This document shows, one piece after another, positions 51,112 to 59,727 of a DNA stretch of 64,000 nt. This DNA is from DATFVJ01 sp035517695 (GTDB lineage Bacteria > Actinomycetota > Actinomycetes > Streptosporangiales > Streptosporangiaceae): positions 1 to 64,000 of the forward strand of contig DATIYI010000322.1 of NCBI GenBank assembly GCA_035517695.1, given 5' to 3'. Within the stretch, counting starts at the first letter, position 1. Each line of letters starts with the position of its first letter. A program made the position numbers and the translations under genes. The notes beneath the pieces are model-generated. The model did not search any database and had not been told where the DNA came from. It saw only the letters and a list, made by a program, of their open reading frames with translations.

Positions 51112-52068
51112 CTACAGCGGCGCCGAGTAGCCAGTGATCCAGTGCTGCAACGCGCCGATGGCGTCCGCCCAGACACCGGTTACCTGCAATACCCCTACTA
51201 TCACGAGCATGGCGCCGCCCGCCTGCATGATCAGCCGGGCGTGTCGCCGCGCGAAGTCGAATGCGCGCATGCCGCGCTGGAGGGCGAACGCGGCGGCGAG
51301 GAAAGGGACACCGAGCCCGAGAGCGTAGACGAAGGCAAGGAAAGCTCCCCTGGCGGCGGTTCCTGTCGTCACTGACATGGTCATCACCGCGGTGAGGGTC
51401 GGCCCGATGCAAGGTGTCCAGCCAAGCCCGAACATCACGCCGAGCAGTGGCGCACCGGCTAGGCCAGCGCGCGGCCTGAAACCTGGCCGCACGGTGCGGC
51501 CCGCCAGCGAAAAACGCTCGAAGACGCCCATGAAAAGCAGGCCGAGCACAATGGTGAGCGCGCCAAGAACCTCAGTCAGCCCCCGCTGGTGCGCGCTGAG
51601 CGTGGCGCCAATGCCACCGAACAGCGCGCCGTAGGTGGCGAAAAGGGCGGCGAACCCGAGCACGAAAAGCACCGCTCCGGTCAGTGTCCGCCCGTGGCTC
51701 AGCGCTGCTCGTCTCGACGTGCCGGCCGGCGCCGTGTCTCTCGCTGGGCCTGCCGGTTGTGTCGCCTGTGTCTGCGTTATCGGCTGTGTCTGCGTTATCG
51801 GCTGTGTCTGTTCTACCGCCTCTGTCTGCCGCGCCGGATCTGGCACTTCGCTCGTGCCAGCGGCGCCGACCGTCACCAGCGTGCCCGTTCGGCTGCGAGC
51901 CGCGCGCTGCTGCTGATCCGCTGCCGACATGCCCGTGATGTACGACACATATCCGGGGACCAGCGGTAGGCAGCACGGAGACAAGAAGGAGACCGCGCCT
52001 GCGGCGGCCGCGATTGGGACCGCGAGCACGAGCGGCCCAGAGAAGACGAGTTGCCCTACTCCGCTCAT
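51112..52068 (-). CDS. CcdA-family thiol-disulfide transporter (cytochrome c biogenesis)
   Basis: 318 residues. Six or seven membrane helices. The two redox cysteine motifs are in VSFLSPCCLPLVPGYVSYITG (helix 1) and GWTPCIGPTLTAVM (helix 4). CcdA passes electrons across the membrane to extracytoplasmic thioredoxin-like proteins, for example for cytochrome c maturation. The loop after helix 1 is enlarged with TQPITQ-type repeats (residues about 75-110). The usual partners (ResB, ResC, TlpA-like) are not in the window. It converges with the conjugation-like cluster. Confidence 0.9.
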   Translation of the reverse strand: MSGVGQLVFSGPLVLAVPIAAAAGAVSFLSPCCLPLVPGYVSYITGMSAADQQQRAARSRTGTLVTVGAAGTSEVPDPARQTEAVEQTQPITQTQPITQTQATQPAGPARDTAPAGTSRRAALSHGRTLTGAVLFVLGFAALFATYGALFGGIGATLSAHQRGLTEVLGALTIVLGLLFMGVFERFSLAGRTVRPGFRPRAGLAGAPLLGVMFGLGWTPCIGPTLTAVMTMSVTTGTAARGAFLAFVYALGLGVPFLAAAFALQRGMRAFDFARRHARLIMQAGGAMLVIVGVLQVTGVWADAIGALQHWITGYSAPL

Positions 52069-52252
52069 TGGTCGCTGATGACCTCCGTGGATTCTCCGGC
52101 CGATCCAACATATCCCCGTTCGCGCGGGTCGCGCCTACCAGGTCTTCCGCGGGGTAACCGCAGGCAACCGCCCTTGCTGAGGTGTCGTCCTACTAGTGAA
52201 CCGTCTCATCTCACGGGGGGATGAGAAGGCGCAAAAGTGAGGAGAAGCGGCG

Positions 52253-53242
52253 ATGCGACCGCTAGTTGTGAAACCCTGCTTTGCAGCGCTGGTCACGGGG
52301 GTGGTGGCTGTGCTGGTCACGGCAATTCCGGCTGCGACAGGACTTGGTGCCGGGATCGCCGGCGCGTCCAATAACCCAACGCCGTCGGCGCCCACGGCTC
52401 CAGCAGCACTGGCGGCGCCGGGGGTACCGTGGGCGCAGGCCATTCCAGGGGCGCCCTTGGCGCCTACAGCATCAATGGTCCCAGAAGCACCTGCAGTTCC
52501 AGGAGGCTCAGCAGTCTCAGGAGGACCAACAGTCTCAGGAGCTCCTGCGGCTTCGACGATGCCAGGAGCGCCAGCAGCGGCGGCAGTCTCGGGAGCGCCA
52601 GCAGGGGCGACAGTCTCGGGAGCGCCAGCAGCGGCGACAGTCCCAGGAGCGCCAGCAGCGGCGACGGTCTCGGGAGCGCCAGCAGCGGCGACAGTCCCAG
52701 GAGCGCCAGCAGCGACGACGGTCTCGGGAGCGCCAGCAGCGGCGACAGTCCCAGGAGCGTCAGCAGCGCCGGTGGTGCCAAGAGCGCCAAGAGTGCATCG
52801 CGTGCCCACCATCCGGAAGGCACACGCACGGCCACGGGCTGTCCATCGGTGCACCACTGGGCAACTTGGCCTCGGATTTCGCGGCTTGAGCGCGGGTGCG
52901 GGGCAACGATCCCTCACGCTGGTGCTCAGCAACATGTCTCGCTTGACGTGCTCGATCCGTGGCTATCCGCAGCTTCAGTTCCATGGCGCGGCCGGGCGTG
53001 CGCTCGCGACCCACCAGACCCGAATCCCTGGACCGCGGCCCACCGTCGTCCTGCGCCCGGGCCACAGGGTCCGTTCCTGCCTGCGCTGGGCGGCGATCTC
53101 GCCGCCGTTCATCAACCCGCGCGTGATCGCCGTGACGCCGCCTGGCGATCACTTCGCCCTCGTCGTGGCGTGGAAGTGGGGGCGGGTCTTCAGGGGGATC
53201 ATCAGCGCGACTGCGATCATGAAAGGCCTCGTCTGCTCGTAG
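52253..53242 (+). CDS. Secreted DUF4232 protein with repeat region
   Basis: 329 residues. A signal peptide (FAALVTGVVAVLVTAIPAATGLGAGIAGA) is followed by about 160 residues of Ala/Pro/Val/Ser repeats (SGAPAAATVPGAPAAAT). The DUF4232 domain then follows (CTTGQLGLGFRGLSAGAGQRSLTLVLSNMSRLTCSIRGYPQLQFHG, to CS at the end). Cys in the domain are likely paired outside the cell. Known members are secreted beta-sandwich proteins of unknown role. ATG 52253 follows GAGGAG closely. Confidence 0.82.
   Translation: MRPLVVKPCFAALVTGVVAVLVTAIPAATGLGAGIAGASNNPTPSAPTAPAALAAPGVPWAQAIPGAPLAPTASMVPEAPAVPGGSAVSGGPTVSGAPAASTMPGAPAAAAVSGAPAGATVSGAPAAATVPGAPAAATVSGAPAAATVPGAPAATTVSGAPAAATVPGASAAPVVPRAPRVHRVPTIRKAHARPRAVHRCTTGQLGLGFRGLSAGAGQRSLTLVLSNMSRLTCSIRGYPQLQFHGAAGRALATHQTRIPGPRPTVVLRPGHRVRSCLRWAAISPPFINPRVIAVTPPGDHFALVVAWKWGRVFRGIISATAIMKGLVCS
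52555..52765 (+). repeat. 24-30 bp in-frame repeats in the DUF4232 gene
   Basis: About seven units containing gcgccagcagcggcgacagt alternate ctcggga and cccagga. They encode APAAATVSG/APAAATVPG. Confidence 0.9.
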
Positions 53243-53364
53243 CGACAAATCCGATGTGTTCGTTTCGCGGGCGGGTCGCGGCCACATCCGGTGGCCGCGA
53301 CCCGCGTCGTGACGCCCAATGGCCCTTTGGGTGCCGCACACGGCGCCCAGCGGGCCACCGGGTG

Positions 53365-53664
53365 CCGAAAATCCTGCCTGCCAGCGGCACCGGCTGCTGG
53401 CCGCTCGTCCCCATCGTGCAGGGCGACGTGGCATATCTGCGTGGGATCGAACTGAAGCTCAACCACAGGCTCGCCACGGTGGCGGCCGCTAACCACGCGA
53501 CCTATGTGGACACCTACACCGCCAGTATCGGGCACGACGCGTGCCAGGCACCGGGCAAGAAATAGGTGGAGGGACTCGTGCTCACATCGCCCGCCGCGCC
53601 CTTTCACCCGAACGCCCTCGGTGCGAAGGGCACGGCCAACCAGGTGATCGCCGCAGTGGGGTGA
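53365..53664 (+). pseudogene. SGNH/GDSL hydrolase C-terminal remnant with in-frame TAG
   Basis: The reading PKILPASGTGCWPLVPIVQG, DVAYLRGIELKLNHRLATVAAAN and TYVDTYTASIGHDACQAPGKK is the C-terminal third of actinobacterial SGNH lipases. TAG at 53563 falls where the family has Trp (KWVEG). After it the frame continues VEGLVLTSPAAPFHPNALGAKG with the His of the catalytic triad (HPN). The N-terminal two thirds, including the GDS nucleophile, are missing. It is therefore a deletion relic with a later nonsense change. Confidence 0.75.
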
Positions 53665-53731
53665 ACGCCAAGCGTCGGCCACACCAGCGAGCCAACCTCC
53701 TGGCAGGTCACGGAGATGGAGCTGGGACTAG

Positions 53732-54973
53732 CTAGGCCTGCGAGTTCCGGACCTGCTCACCGGCCAGGTACGCCTCGTGCACACCCGTGAGGAAGCCTGC
53801 CGCGGCCTCGACCGCGCGCGCGCACCGATGCGAGGGGAAGACGTCGAAGGCATGCTGCGCGCCCACGAGCTCGGCGTACACGACCGGCTGAGTCGAGACC
53901 GCCCGGAGCGCGGACGTGAAGGCTCGTGCCTCGGCCACCGGCGCGAGCGTGTCGATGTCCCCGTGCACGACAAGGAACGGCGGCGCGTCAGGCCGCACCA
54001 GGTCCACTGGTGAGGCCGCAGCGAAATCAGCTGGGTTGTCGGCGAGGGTGCGCTGCATGACGACACGCTCCAGCATCCGCATCTCATGCGGCTGCCAGGT
54101 GCCGATCCGGTTCGTGAAGTCATAGACGCCGTACCAGGGCACAGCGGCCCGCAACCGCGTGTTCACGTTCTCGAACCCGGGCTGGTATCGAGCCTCGTTA
54201 GGGGTGAGCGCTGCGATGGTGGCCAGATGGGCGCCGGCCGAGCCGCCGGTAATGCACAGGAATTCGGGATCGGCGCCGAACTCCGCGGCGTGCTCGCGGT
54301 ACCAGGCGATGGCTCGCTTGACGTCCTGCAAGTGGACGGGGAAGGCCACCTTCGGGCTGAGCCGGTAGTTGACGTTGATGCCGAGCCAGCCGTTCGCTGC
54401 CAGGTGGCCGAGCAGTGGTATGCCCTCCGCACGTTTGTCGCCGAAGCTCCAGTCCCCGCCGTGGAGCTGGAGGATGCCGGGCCGCGGGAAGGTATGCCGG
54501 TGCTGCGCGGCTTCCGCGGCGCCGTTGGGGAGGTAGATGTCGAGCCTCAGCCATTCGCCCGCCACCTCCGCGTAGCCGATGTTCTTCAGCCGCGCTGCGC
54601 CGCGCCGGTGCGTCAGCAGGAACGGGAAGATCACCTGGCTGTGCGGGAACCCGACCGGGCAGTCAGGCGGCGCGCCCGCGGCCCGCAACGTCGCAGACGT
54701 CCGGCCGGAGATCACGATGAGCCTGACGAGCGCCGCCCAGCTGACCACAAGGAGCGCGAGTCCTACCCAGCCGGCCCAGCCGCGCAGCGCGCCGGCGGCG
54801 GTCAACCCGGCGGCCGCGGCCACCTCGAGCGCCAGCCACCAGCCCGCGAGTTCGATCACGATCCAGGAGAAGAAGAAGCTCGGTTCGCGCAGGAAGCGCA
54901 GCCGGGTCGGCCGGTAGGCGTTCAGCTTCGCGGCCAGTGCCACCAGGCCGATCACGAGCAGGACAGCCGACAT
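53732..54973 (-). CDS. Membrane-anchored alpha/beta hydrolase (BD-FAE/lipase type)
   Basis: 413 residues. Three hydrophobic segments lie in the first 100 residues (VLLVIGLVALAA, FFFSWIVIELAGWWLALEVAAAAG, LALLVVSWAALVRLIVI). A hormone-sensitive-lipase-like catalytic domain follows: LQLHGGDWSFGDK (oxyanion HGG), GGSAGAHLATIAAL (nucleophile Ser), VHGDIDTLAPV (Asp) and AQHAFDVF (His). The triad is complete. It resembles the mycobacterial LipQ/LipC type and probably hydrolyses ester bonds of lipids near the membrane. Substrate is unknown. Confidence 0.85.
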   Translation of the reverse strand: MSAVLLVIGLVALAAKLNAYRPTRLRFLREPSFFFSWIVIELAGWWLALEVAAAAGLTAAGALRGWAGWVGLALLVVSWAALVRLIVISGRTSATLRAAGAPPDCPVGFPHSQVIFPFLLTHRRGAARLKNIGYAEVAGEWLRLDIYLPNGAAEAAQHRHTFPRPGILQLHGGDWSFGDKRAEGIPLLGHLAANGWLGINVNYRLSPKVAFPVHLQDVKRAIAWYREHAAEFGADPEFLCITGGSAGAHLATIAALTPNEARYQPGFENVNTRLRAAVPWYGVYDFTNRIGTWQPHEMRMLERVVMQRTLADNPADFAAASPVDLVRPDAPPFLVVHGDIDTLAPVAEARAFTSALRAVSTQPVVYAELVGAQHAFDVFPSHRCARAVEAAAGFLTGVHEAYLAGEQVRNSQA

Positions 54974-55561
54974 GTTGTATATTTAGCTGAATCGCCGTTC
55001 AGATTCAACAGTCGCCCCTTCAACAGTCGCACCGCGAACGAGCATCGACGGACTTCGAGCGGGTGATAGCGCGGGCACTCGCTAGCGGCAGGGGAAGAGC
55101 CGGATGAGCCTGAACGGCGGTGCCGTGGATCACCGGGTTTGCCAGGTGGCACCGGCCCTGGCGCGTCACAGCCGCGCGGCCGTTAAGGCTCTGCTAGGGA
55201 CCACCCCCGGAATCCCCCCGGCCCCCTTCAAATCGGTTGGTCCCGTGCCGGGCCGCTCATCATGGGGCCCGGCGGGCCAGTTGACGGTGGAGCCGCGGCC
55301 CGGACGGGGCATTGTGTCCGCTGGTCCGGGGCGGCCTCTGCGGATCGGGCCGCGTGTTGGTTCCTGCCCGCCCGGATGTCCACCGGTGGCAGGGCGCGTT
55401 TGATCAAGTCTGCGCCGGCGACACTCGAATGCGGCGGGAGCGCCCGAATCTGTGGATAAACCGGGGCTGATGCCTGTGCTTGTGGATGGGCGCACCCGCG
55501 TCTCCGCGAATCGCTAAAATGTTCGTATTGCTAACGCGCAGCTGCCTGAGGAGGTGAACCC
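54974..55561. other. 588-base intergenic region between divergent genes
   Basis: No coding sequence is supported. An A/T-rich patch (tgttgtatatttagctgaat) at 54973-54992 may hold the promoter of the alpha/beta hydrolase. Two copies of ttcaacagtcgc lie at 55005-55035. The DUF222 gene start at 55562 has a good GAGGAGG. Near 55450 the motif tgtggata occurs twice. Confidence 0.45.
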
Positions 55562-57600
55562 GTGACTGCAACCGAAGCCCGACCTGCCACGGACGCCGCG
55601 CCCGGCCCCGGCTACGGCGGCGCGGCCAATGCGGCCGGCCCGCAGTTTGCGGCCGACCCGGCCGGGCAGTCGGGTGACGGCAGCGGGTTCGGCGACGGGG
55701 AGGTGCTGGATGTGCTGGCGCCCGGGTCGGAGCTGGCCGGGTTGACCGCCGGCGCCTGGGCTCGCGGGCTCGATGCGCTTTGTGATGATGAGCTCGTCGG
55801 GGTGGTACGGGCGTGGCGGCGGCTGTCGTCGTGGACGGCCGCCGGTGAGCTGGCCGCGGTGGCGGAGCTGAGCGCCCGGCGGGAACGTGGCGAGGACGGG
55901 CCTGCCGCAGGGACGGAGGGCCTGGCCGGCCGGCCGGGTGATTACGTGACCGATGAGCTGGCCTGCGCGCTGACGCTGACCCGCCGCAGTGCGGAGAACC
56001 TGGCCGAGCGGGCGGCGCAGCTCGCGGCGCTGCCCGCGACCGCGGCGGCGCTGCGGCTGGGCCGGGTCGACATGCCCAAGGCGTTGACGGTTATCGACGG
56101 CGTCGCCGGGTTAGCACCGCTGCTGGCCCGCGCGGTCGAGGACAAGGTGCTGGCCCGCGCGCCGGGTCAGACCAACGGGGAATTACGCGCGGCGGTCCGC
56201 CGTGCGGTCCTGGCCGCCGACCCCGCCGCCGACGGCCGTCGGCGCCAGGAAGCGGAAAAGGACGCCCGGGTCGAACTGTGGGACGAACCCGCCGGTACCA
56301 AAGCCCTGGCTGGGCGGGACCTGCCCCCGCCCAGGTCCTCGCGGCCGACCAGCGGATCTCCGCGATCGCCCGGGAACTGAAATGCCGCGGCGCCGTCGGC
56401 ACCCTCAGCCTGCTCCGCGCCAAGGTCTACCTCGCCCTGCTCGCCGGCCAGCCCCTCGACCACCTCCTGCCCGCTGCTCCCGCCCCCGCAGACGCCGAAC
56501 AGCCACCCGCCCCCGTCAGCGGCAGCGACGCGGGCAGCGGCAGCGGCGCGGGCAGCGGCAGCGGCGCCGCTGACAGCGGAGGCCGTGACGGCGGAGCGGG
56601 TGACGGCGGAACTGTCGATGTCGGAGCCGGTGACGGCGGACCTGTCGATGCCGGAGCCGGTGACGGGGGAACCGTTGACAGCGGAGCCCGTGATAGCGGC
56701 TCCGCTGCGCGAGCCTGCAACGGTCAACCCAGGCCCGATGACGAGACAGCCACGGTCGGGGCCACGGTCGGGGCCACGGTCGCCGCGGCGGGTAATGCCA
56801 GAGGTGCGGATCCCGGGGCGGTCGGCCATCCGGTCCCGCCCGGCCTGCGCCGGACGCCGTCCCCCTCCGTCACCGCCGCCGGGCCGACCGGCCCGGCCTG
56901 GTCTGCCGGGCTGGCCGGGTCTGCCTGGAGCGACCCTGACCTGGGGCGGCTGGCCGGCTCGGTCAACCTGACCGTCCCGCTGGCCACCCTGCTAGGCCTG
57001 GGCGACGAACCCGGCGACGCCGCCGGGTTCGGCCCGGTCGACGCCGACACCACCCGCACCCTGGCCACCGCCGCCCGGCCCCCCGCCACCCGCTGGTGCC
57101 TGACCGTCACCGACCAGACGGGACGCGTGATCGGCCACGGCTGCGGCCACCGCGGCCGCGCCGGCCCCGCCCAGCCCTTCGGCACCGGCGGCCCCGCGGC
57201 ACCGCCCCAGCCCGCACCCACCTGCCCGGGCACGACGGCCCTGGTGATCAAACTCGAACGGCTCGCCTTCCCCGGCTGCGACCACCAGCGCCAAACACCC
57301 GGCTACCAGCTCACCCCGCGGCTCCGGCACCTGATCGAAATCCGCGACGGCACCTGCGCCTTCCCCGGCTGCCGTCGCCCCGCCACCCGATGCGACAAAG
57401 ACCATACCGTGCCATACGACCAGGGCGGCAAGACCTGCGAGTGCAATTGCGCCGCACTCTGCCGACGCCACCACAAGATCAAGCAGGCCCTCGGCTGGCA
57501 CCTCGAACAGCCCCGCCCTGGGGTCCTCATATGGACCACCCCAGCCGGCCGCACGTACACCACCGGCGCACCCCAAACCCCTATTCCGGCGACACCCTAA
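55562..57600 (+). pseudogene. DUF222-HNH endonuclease gene split by a frameshift
   Basis: From GTG 55562 the DUF222 domain reads normally (LDALCDDELVGVVRAWRRLSSWTAAGELAAVAEL and VTDELACALTLTRRSAENLAERAAQL) to DLPP at 56328. The family sequence then continues in another frame as AQVLAADQRISAIARELK, which runs to 57600. The end has the HNH motif: RDGTCAFPGCRRPATRCDKDHTVPYDQGG and CALCRRHHKIKQ. The shift falls in a C-run (ctgcccccgccc). The parts together make about 680 residues. A Gly/Asp/Ser linker with repeats (GAGDGGTVD) separates the domains. It could be a sequencing slip, phase variation or a true null. Confidence 0.85.
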
Positions 57601-57641
57601 AGCCGTGATGCTGGCGACACCCGGCGTCAGCGCACCAGACC

Positions 57642-58601
57642 CTAAACGTCAGGGAGCTGCGGCGCTCGCTCCACCGGGTCGGTGAGCTCGGCAGTCATCC
57701 AGTCACCACCGCCCAGCTGTACCCATGGCCGCCCGCCCCCGTCGCGCATGCCGTCGCGCCGAACTAGCCGAACGCTGACGAACTCCCCGGGGCCCGGCGC
57801 CGGTAGGCCGAGCGCGACCGCGGTCTCCCGATGGCTTCCGTAGCCGCCGAAGATCACAATGCCTTCGCCGCGTAGCAGGTCGCGAGCGCCGCCGCCCGCG
57901 CGGACGCGTTTCATGTAGTCGTCCTGTTGCGCGACTGTCGCGATCACCGCCCGGGTGATCCGCCTGCGTTGTGCACGGCGGAAAAGCTCGTTTACCCGCT
58001 GCTGTCCCGATGGCAGGGCGAGTATCCGCGTGACAGTCGGCTCGGGCAGCCGTAGCAACGCGTTCTCAGCCAACGGCGCACGCCGGTGCAACCACCGAAT
58101 CGCACCGATCCCAGTCTCGTTGAGGCCACGCTTGAGGTCCCGGTTGGCCGCCGCGCGCAGGTGCTGGTCACGCGCCCGCACCAGGCCCGCGCACCAGTGG
58201 CCCCGCTCGTCGCTTGCCGACACGAGAAGTAGCAGCATCCCTAACGCCTCCGGTGGGATCATCCACCCGCCAACGCGCTGCGAGAATTTGCAGTCGACCT
58301 CAGCGCCTGCGATCGAGTAGTCGAGCACCGCACCGCCCGCGAAGCCGAACTCCCGCTGCAGGTTGATCTCAACCAGGGTGCCTGCGTGCGTCTTTTCCGT
58401 CTTGTGCAACTGATCCCACCGGTACCGGCCGGTATTGCGGCCGTCGAGTAGCAGGTCGATCGTGCGGCGGAGCGCCGCCGCGATGCGCTGCCCGCTGGGA
58501 TCGAGGGCGAGCAGGCTGCGCGCCACCCGGTCCTGCTCGGGATCTTCGTCGGCGGGGATCTCCATGCCGGGAAACGGGGCTTGGATCGCATCCCACATCA
58601 C
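57642..58601 (-). CDS. NaeI-family type II restriction endonuclease
   Basis: 319 residues, GTG 58601 or ATG 58598. It matches NaeI (about 317 residues, GCCGGC, two-site type IIE enzyme) along its length: DGRNTGRYRWDQLHKTEKTHAGTLVEINLQREF, LDYSIAGAEVDCKFSQ, ANRDLKRGL, VNELFRRAQRRRITRAVIATVAQQDDYMKRVR. The NaeI catalytic residues Glu70, Asp86, Asp95 and Lys97 correspond to Glu78, Asp94, Asp103 and Lys105 here with a constant shift of eight. The C-terminal half should be the second DNA-binding (CAP-like) domain. No cytosine methyltransferase or Vsr gene is within reach. Confidence 0.9.
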   Translation of the reverse strand: MMWDAIQAPFPGMEIPADEDPEQDRVARSLLALDPSGQRIAAALRRTIDLLLDGRNTGRYRWDQLHKTEKTHAGTLVEINLQREFGFAGGAVLDYSIAGAEVDCKFSQRVGGWMIPPEALGMLLLLVSASDERGHWCAGLVRARDQHLRAAANRDLKRGLNETGIGAIRWLHRRAPLAENALLRLPEPTVTRILALPSGQQRVNELFRRAQRRRITRAVIATVAQQDDYMKRVRAGGGARDLLRGEGIVIFGGYGSHRETAVALGLPAPGPGEFVSVRLVRRDGMRDGGGRPWVQLGGGDWMTAELTDPVERAPQLPDV

Positions 58602-59727
58602 CCGGCTGAGCGTAGCCGAGGGTTGGCGGCGGGGTGGCGTAGCCCGGCCTGACCGGCTCAGCCGCTCTGTGCGATGTTCACCGCCGGCGCGCCAGCCCAG
58701 GCAGACATGAGGCGCGGCGGCTCATCCGAGCGCAGCGAGGCCACGCTCGCCGTAGCGGTCGGGTGCTTCGCGGCACATCGCGCGCCAGGCTTGTTCCCTC
58801 GCCGCGCCGTCGTCGCGGCTACGCAGGTGCTCGGCGCCACCGAGCAGTACGTCGAACGAGCGCGCGTCCGCGTCGAACACCGACGCCGACGACAGCCAGT
58901 CGGGTGTCCGCCTGCGGCAACTTGAGCGCCGGCATGCCCAGGCGGATTCCCGCGAGTGGTCTGGTATGCGTGCGCGACCATCGCGACGGTCGCGAAAACA
59001 GAACGGGAGCAGCGAAGATCTCGGGCCCGGCTGGCTGCTTACGAGACTTTCTTGCTGCCGCTGGCTCTTCCTGCTCCCGTGAACACCAACGGGGCCGGCG
59101 AGCCGCAGCACCTCGAGTGACTCGCGCGTCGCAGCCTGCACCAGCAGGCACCCGGTCATCGGCACCGACGGCGGTGCTCGTGCCGTGGCGGACGCCGACG
59201 CCATAACCCGCCTCCGCACCGGTCACAAGAATCTACCTGCCGCGAGTTATGTACCCAGTCGAACTACTTCAGCTGCCGGAAGTTCCGGGCCAACCCCTGA
59301 GCAGCACGGTCAGGGGTCGGCCGCCGCCGTTACGGTCGCAGGTTCGGGTAAAGCCGCCGCCAAGCTGTCAGACCCTCATGAGACGTTTCAATCGTGGGCG
59401 GCCGGATCCCGGGACTGGGCATCGCAGGGCTTGTGGCAGGGTGGAAGGCCGGGCGGAAAGGCCGGGCGGAAAGGCCGGGCGGAGACGCTGGGGCGGAGAC
59501 GCTGGGGCGGAGAGTTCCAGGCGAGCAGCCGGGGCGCAGAAGGCCGGAGGCGGAGCAGTGGCAGCGTGCGAACACGTGCCAGCGGGGGAGCAAGTGCCAG
59601 CGGGGGAGCAAGTGCCTGCCAGCGGGGGAACAATTGCCAGCGGGGAAAGAATCGAGATGCGGATCGAACCCGCGCCGGGTCTGACGTGTGTTCGGCCAGT
59701 AGAGCAACACCCGAGGAGGGCTGCGGC
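58602..59727. other. 1.1 kb stretch without a supported intact gene; repeats near egtA
   Basis: On the minus strand, 58660-59226 has pieces in different frames that look coding (SVFDADARSFDVLLGGAEHL, REQAWRAMCREAPDRYGERG, SDEPPRLMSAWAGAPAVNI) but no single open frame. It may be a decayed gene of unknown family. Between 59440 and 59650 lie tandem units (ggccgggcggaaa, then agcgggggagcaagtgcc). These form the leader of egtA, whose ribosome binding site GAGGAGGG is at 59713. Confidence 0.45.

Noticed and set aside
53243..53565. Intact protein of 378 residues ending at 53565 (frame open from 52429)
   Set aside because: The upstream part is an out-of-frame shadow of the DUF4232 gene. Only the last about 67 codons match SGNH hydrolases, and the family sequence continues past the TAG.
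58660..59226. Minus-strand open frames 58722-59219 and 58819-59226 as a gene
   Set aside because: Coding-looking pieces change frame and neither frame gives a coherent protein or a family match. At best it is a decayed gene.
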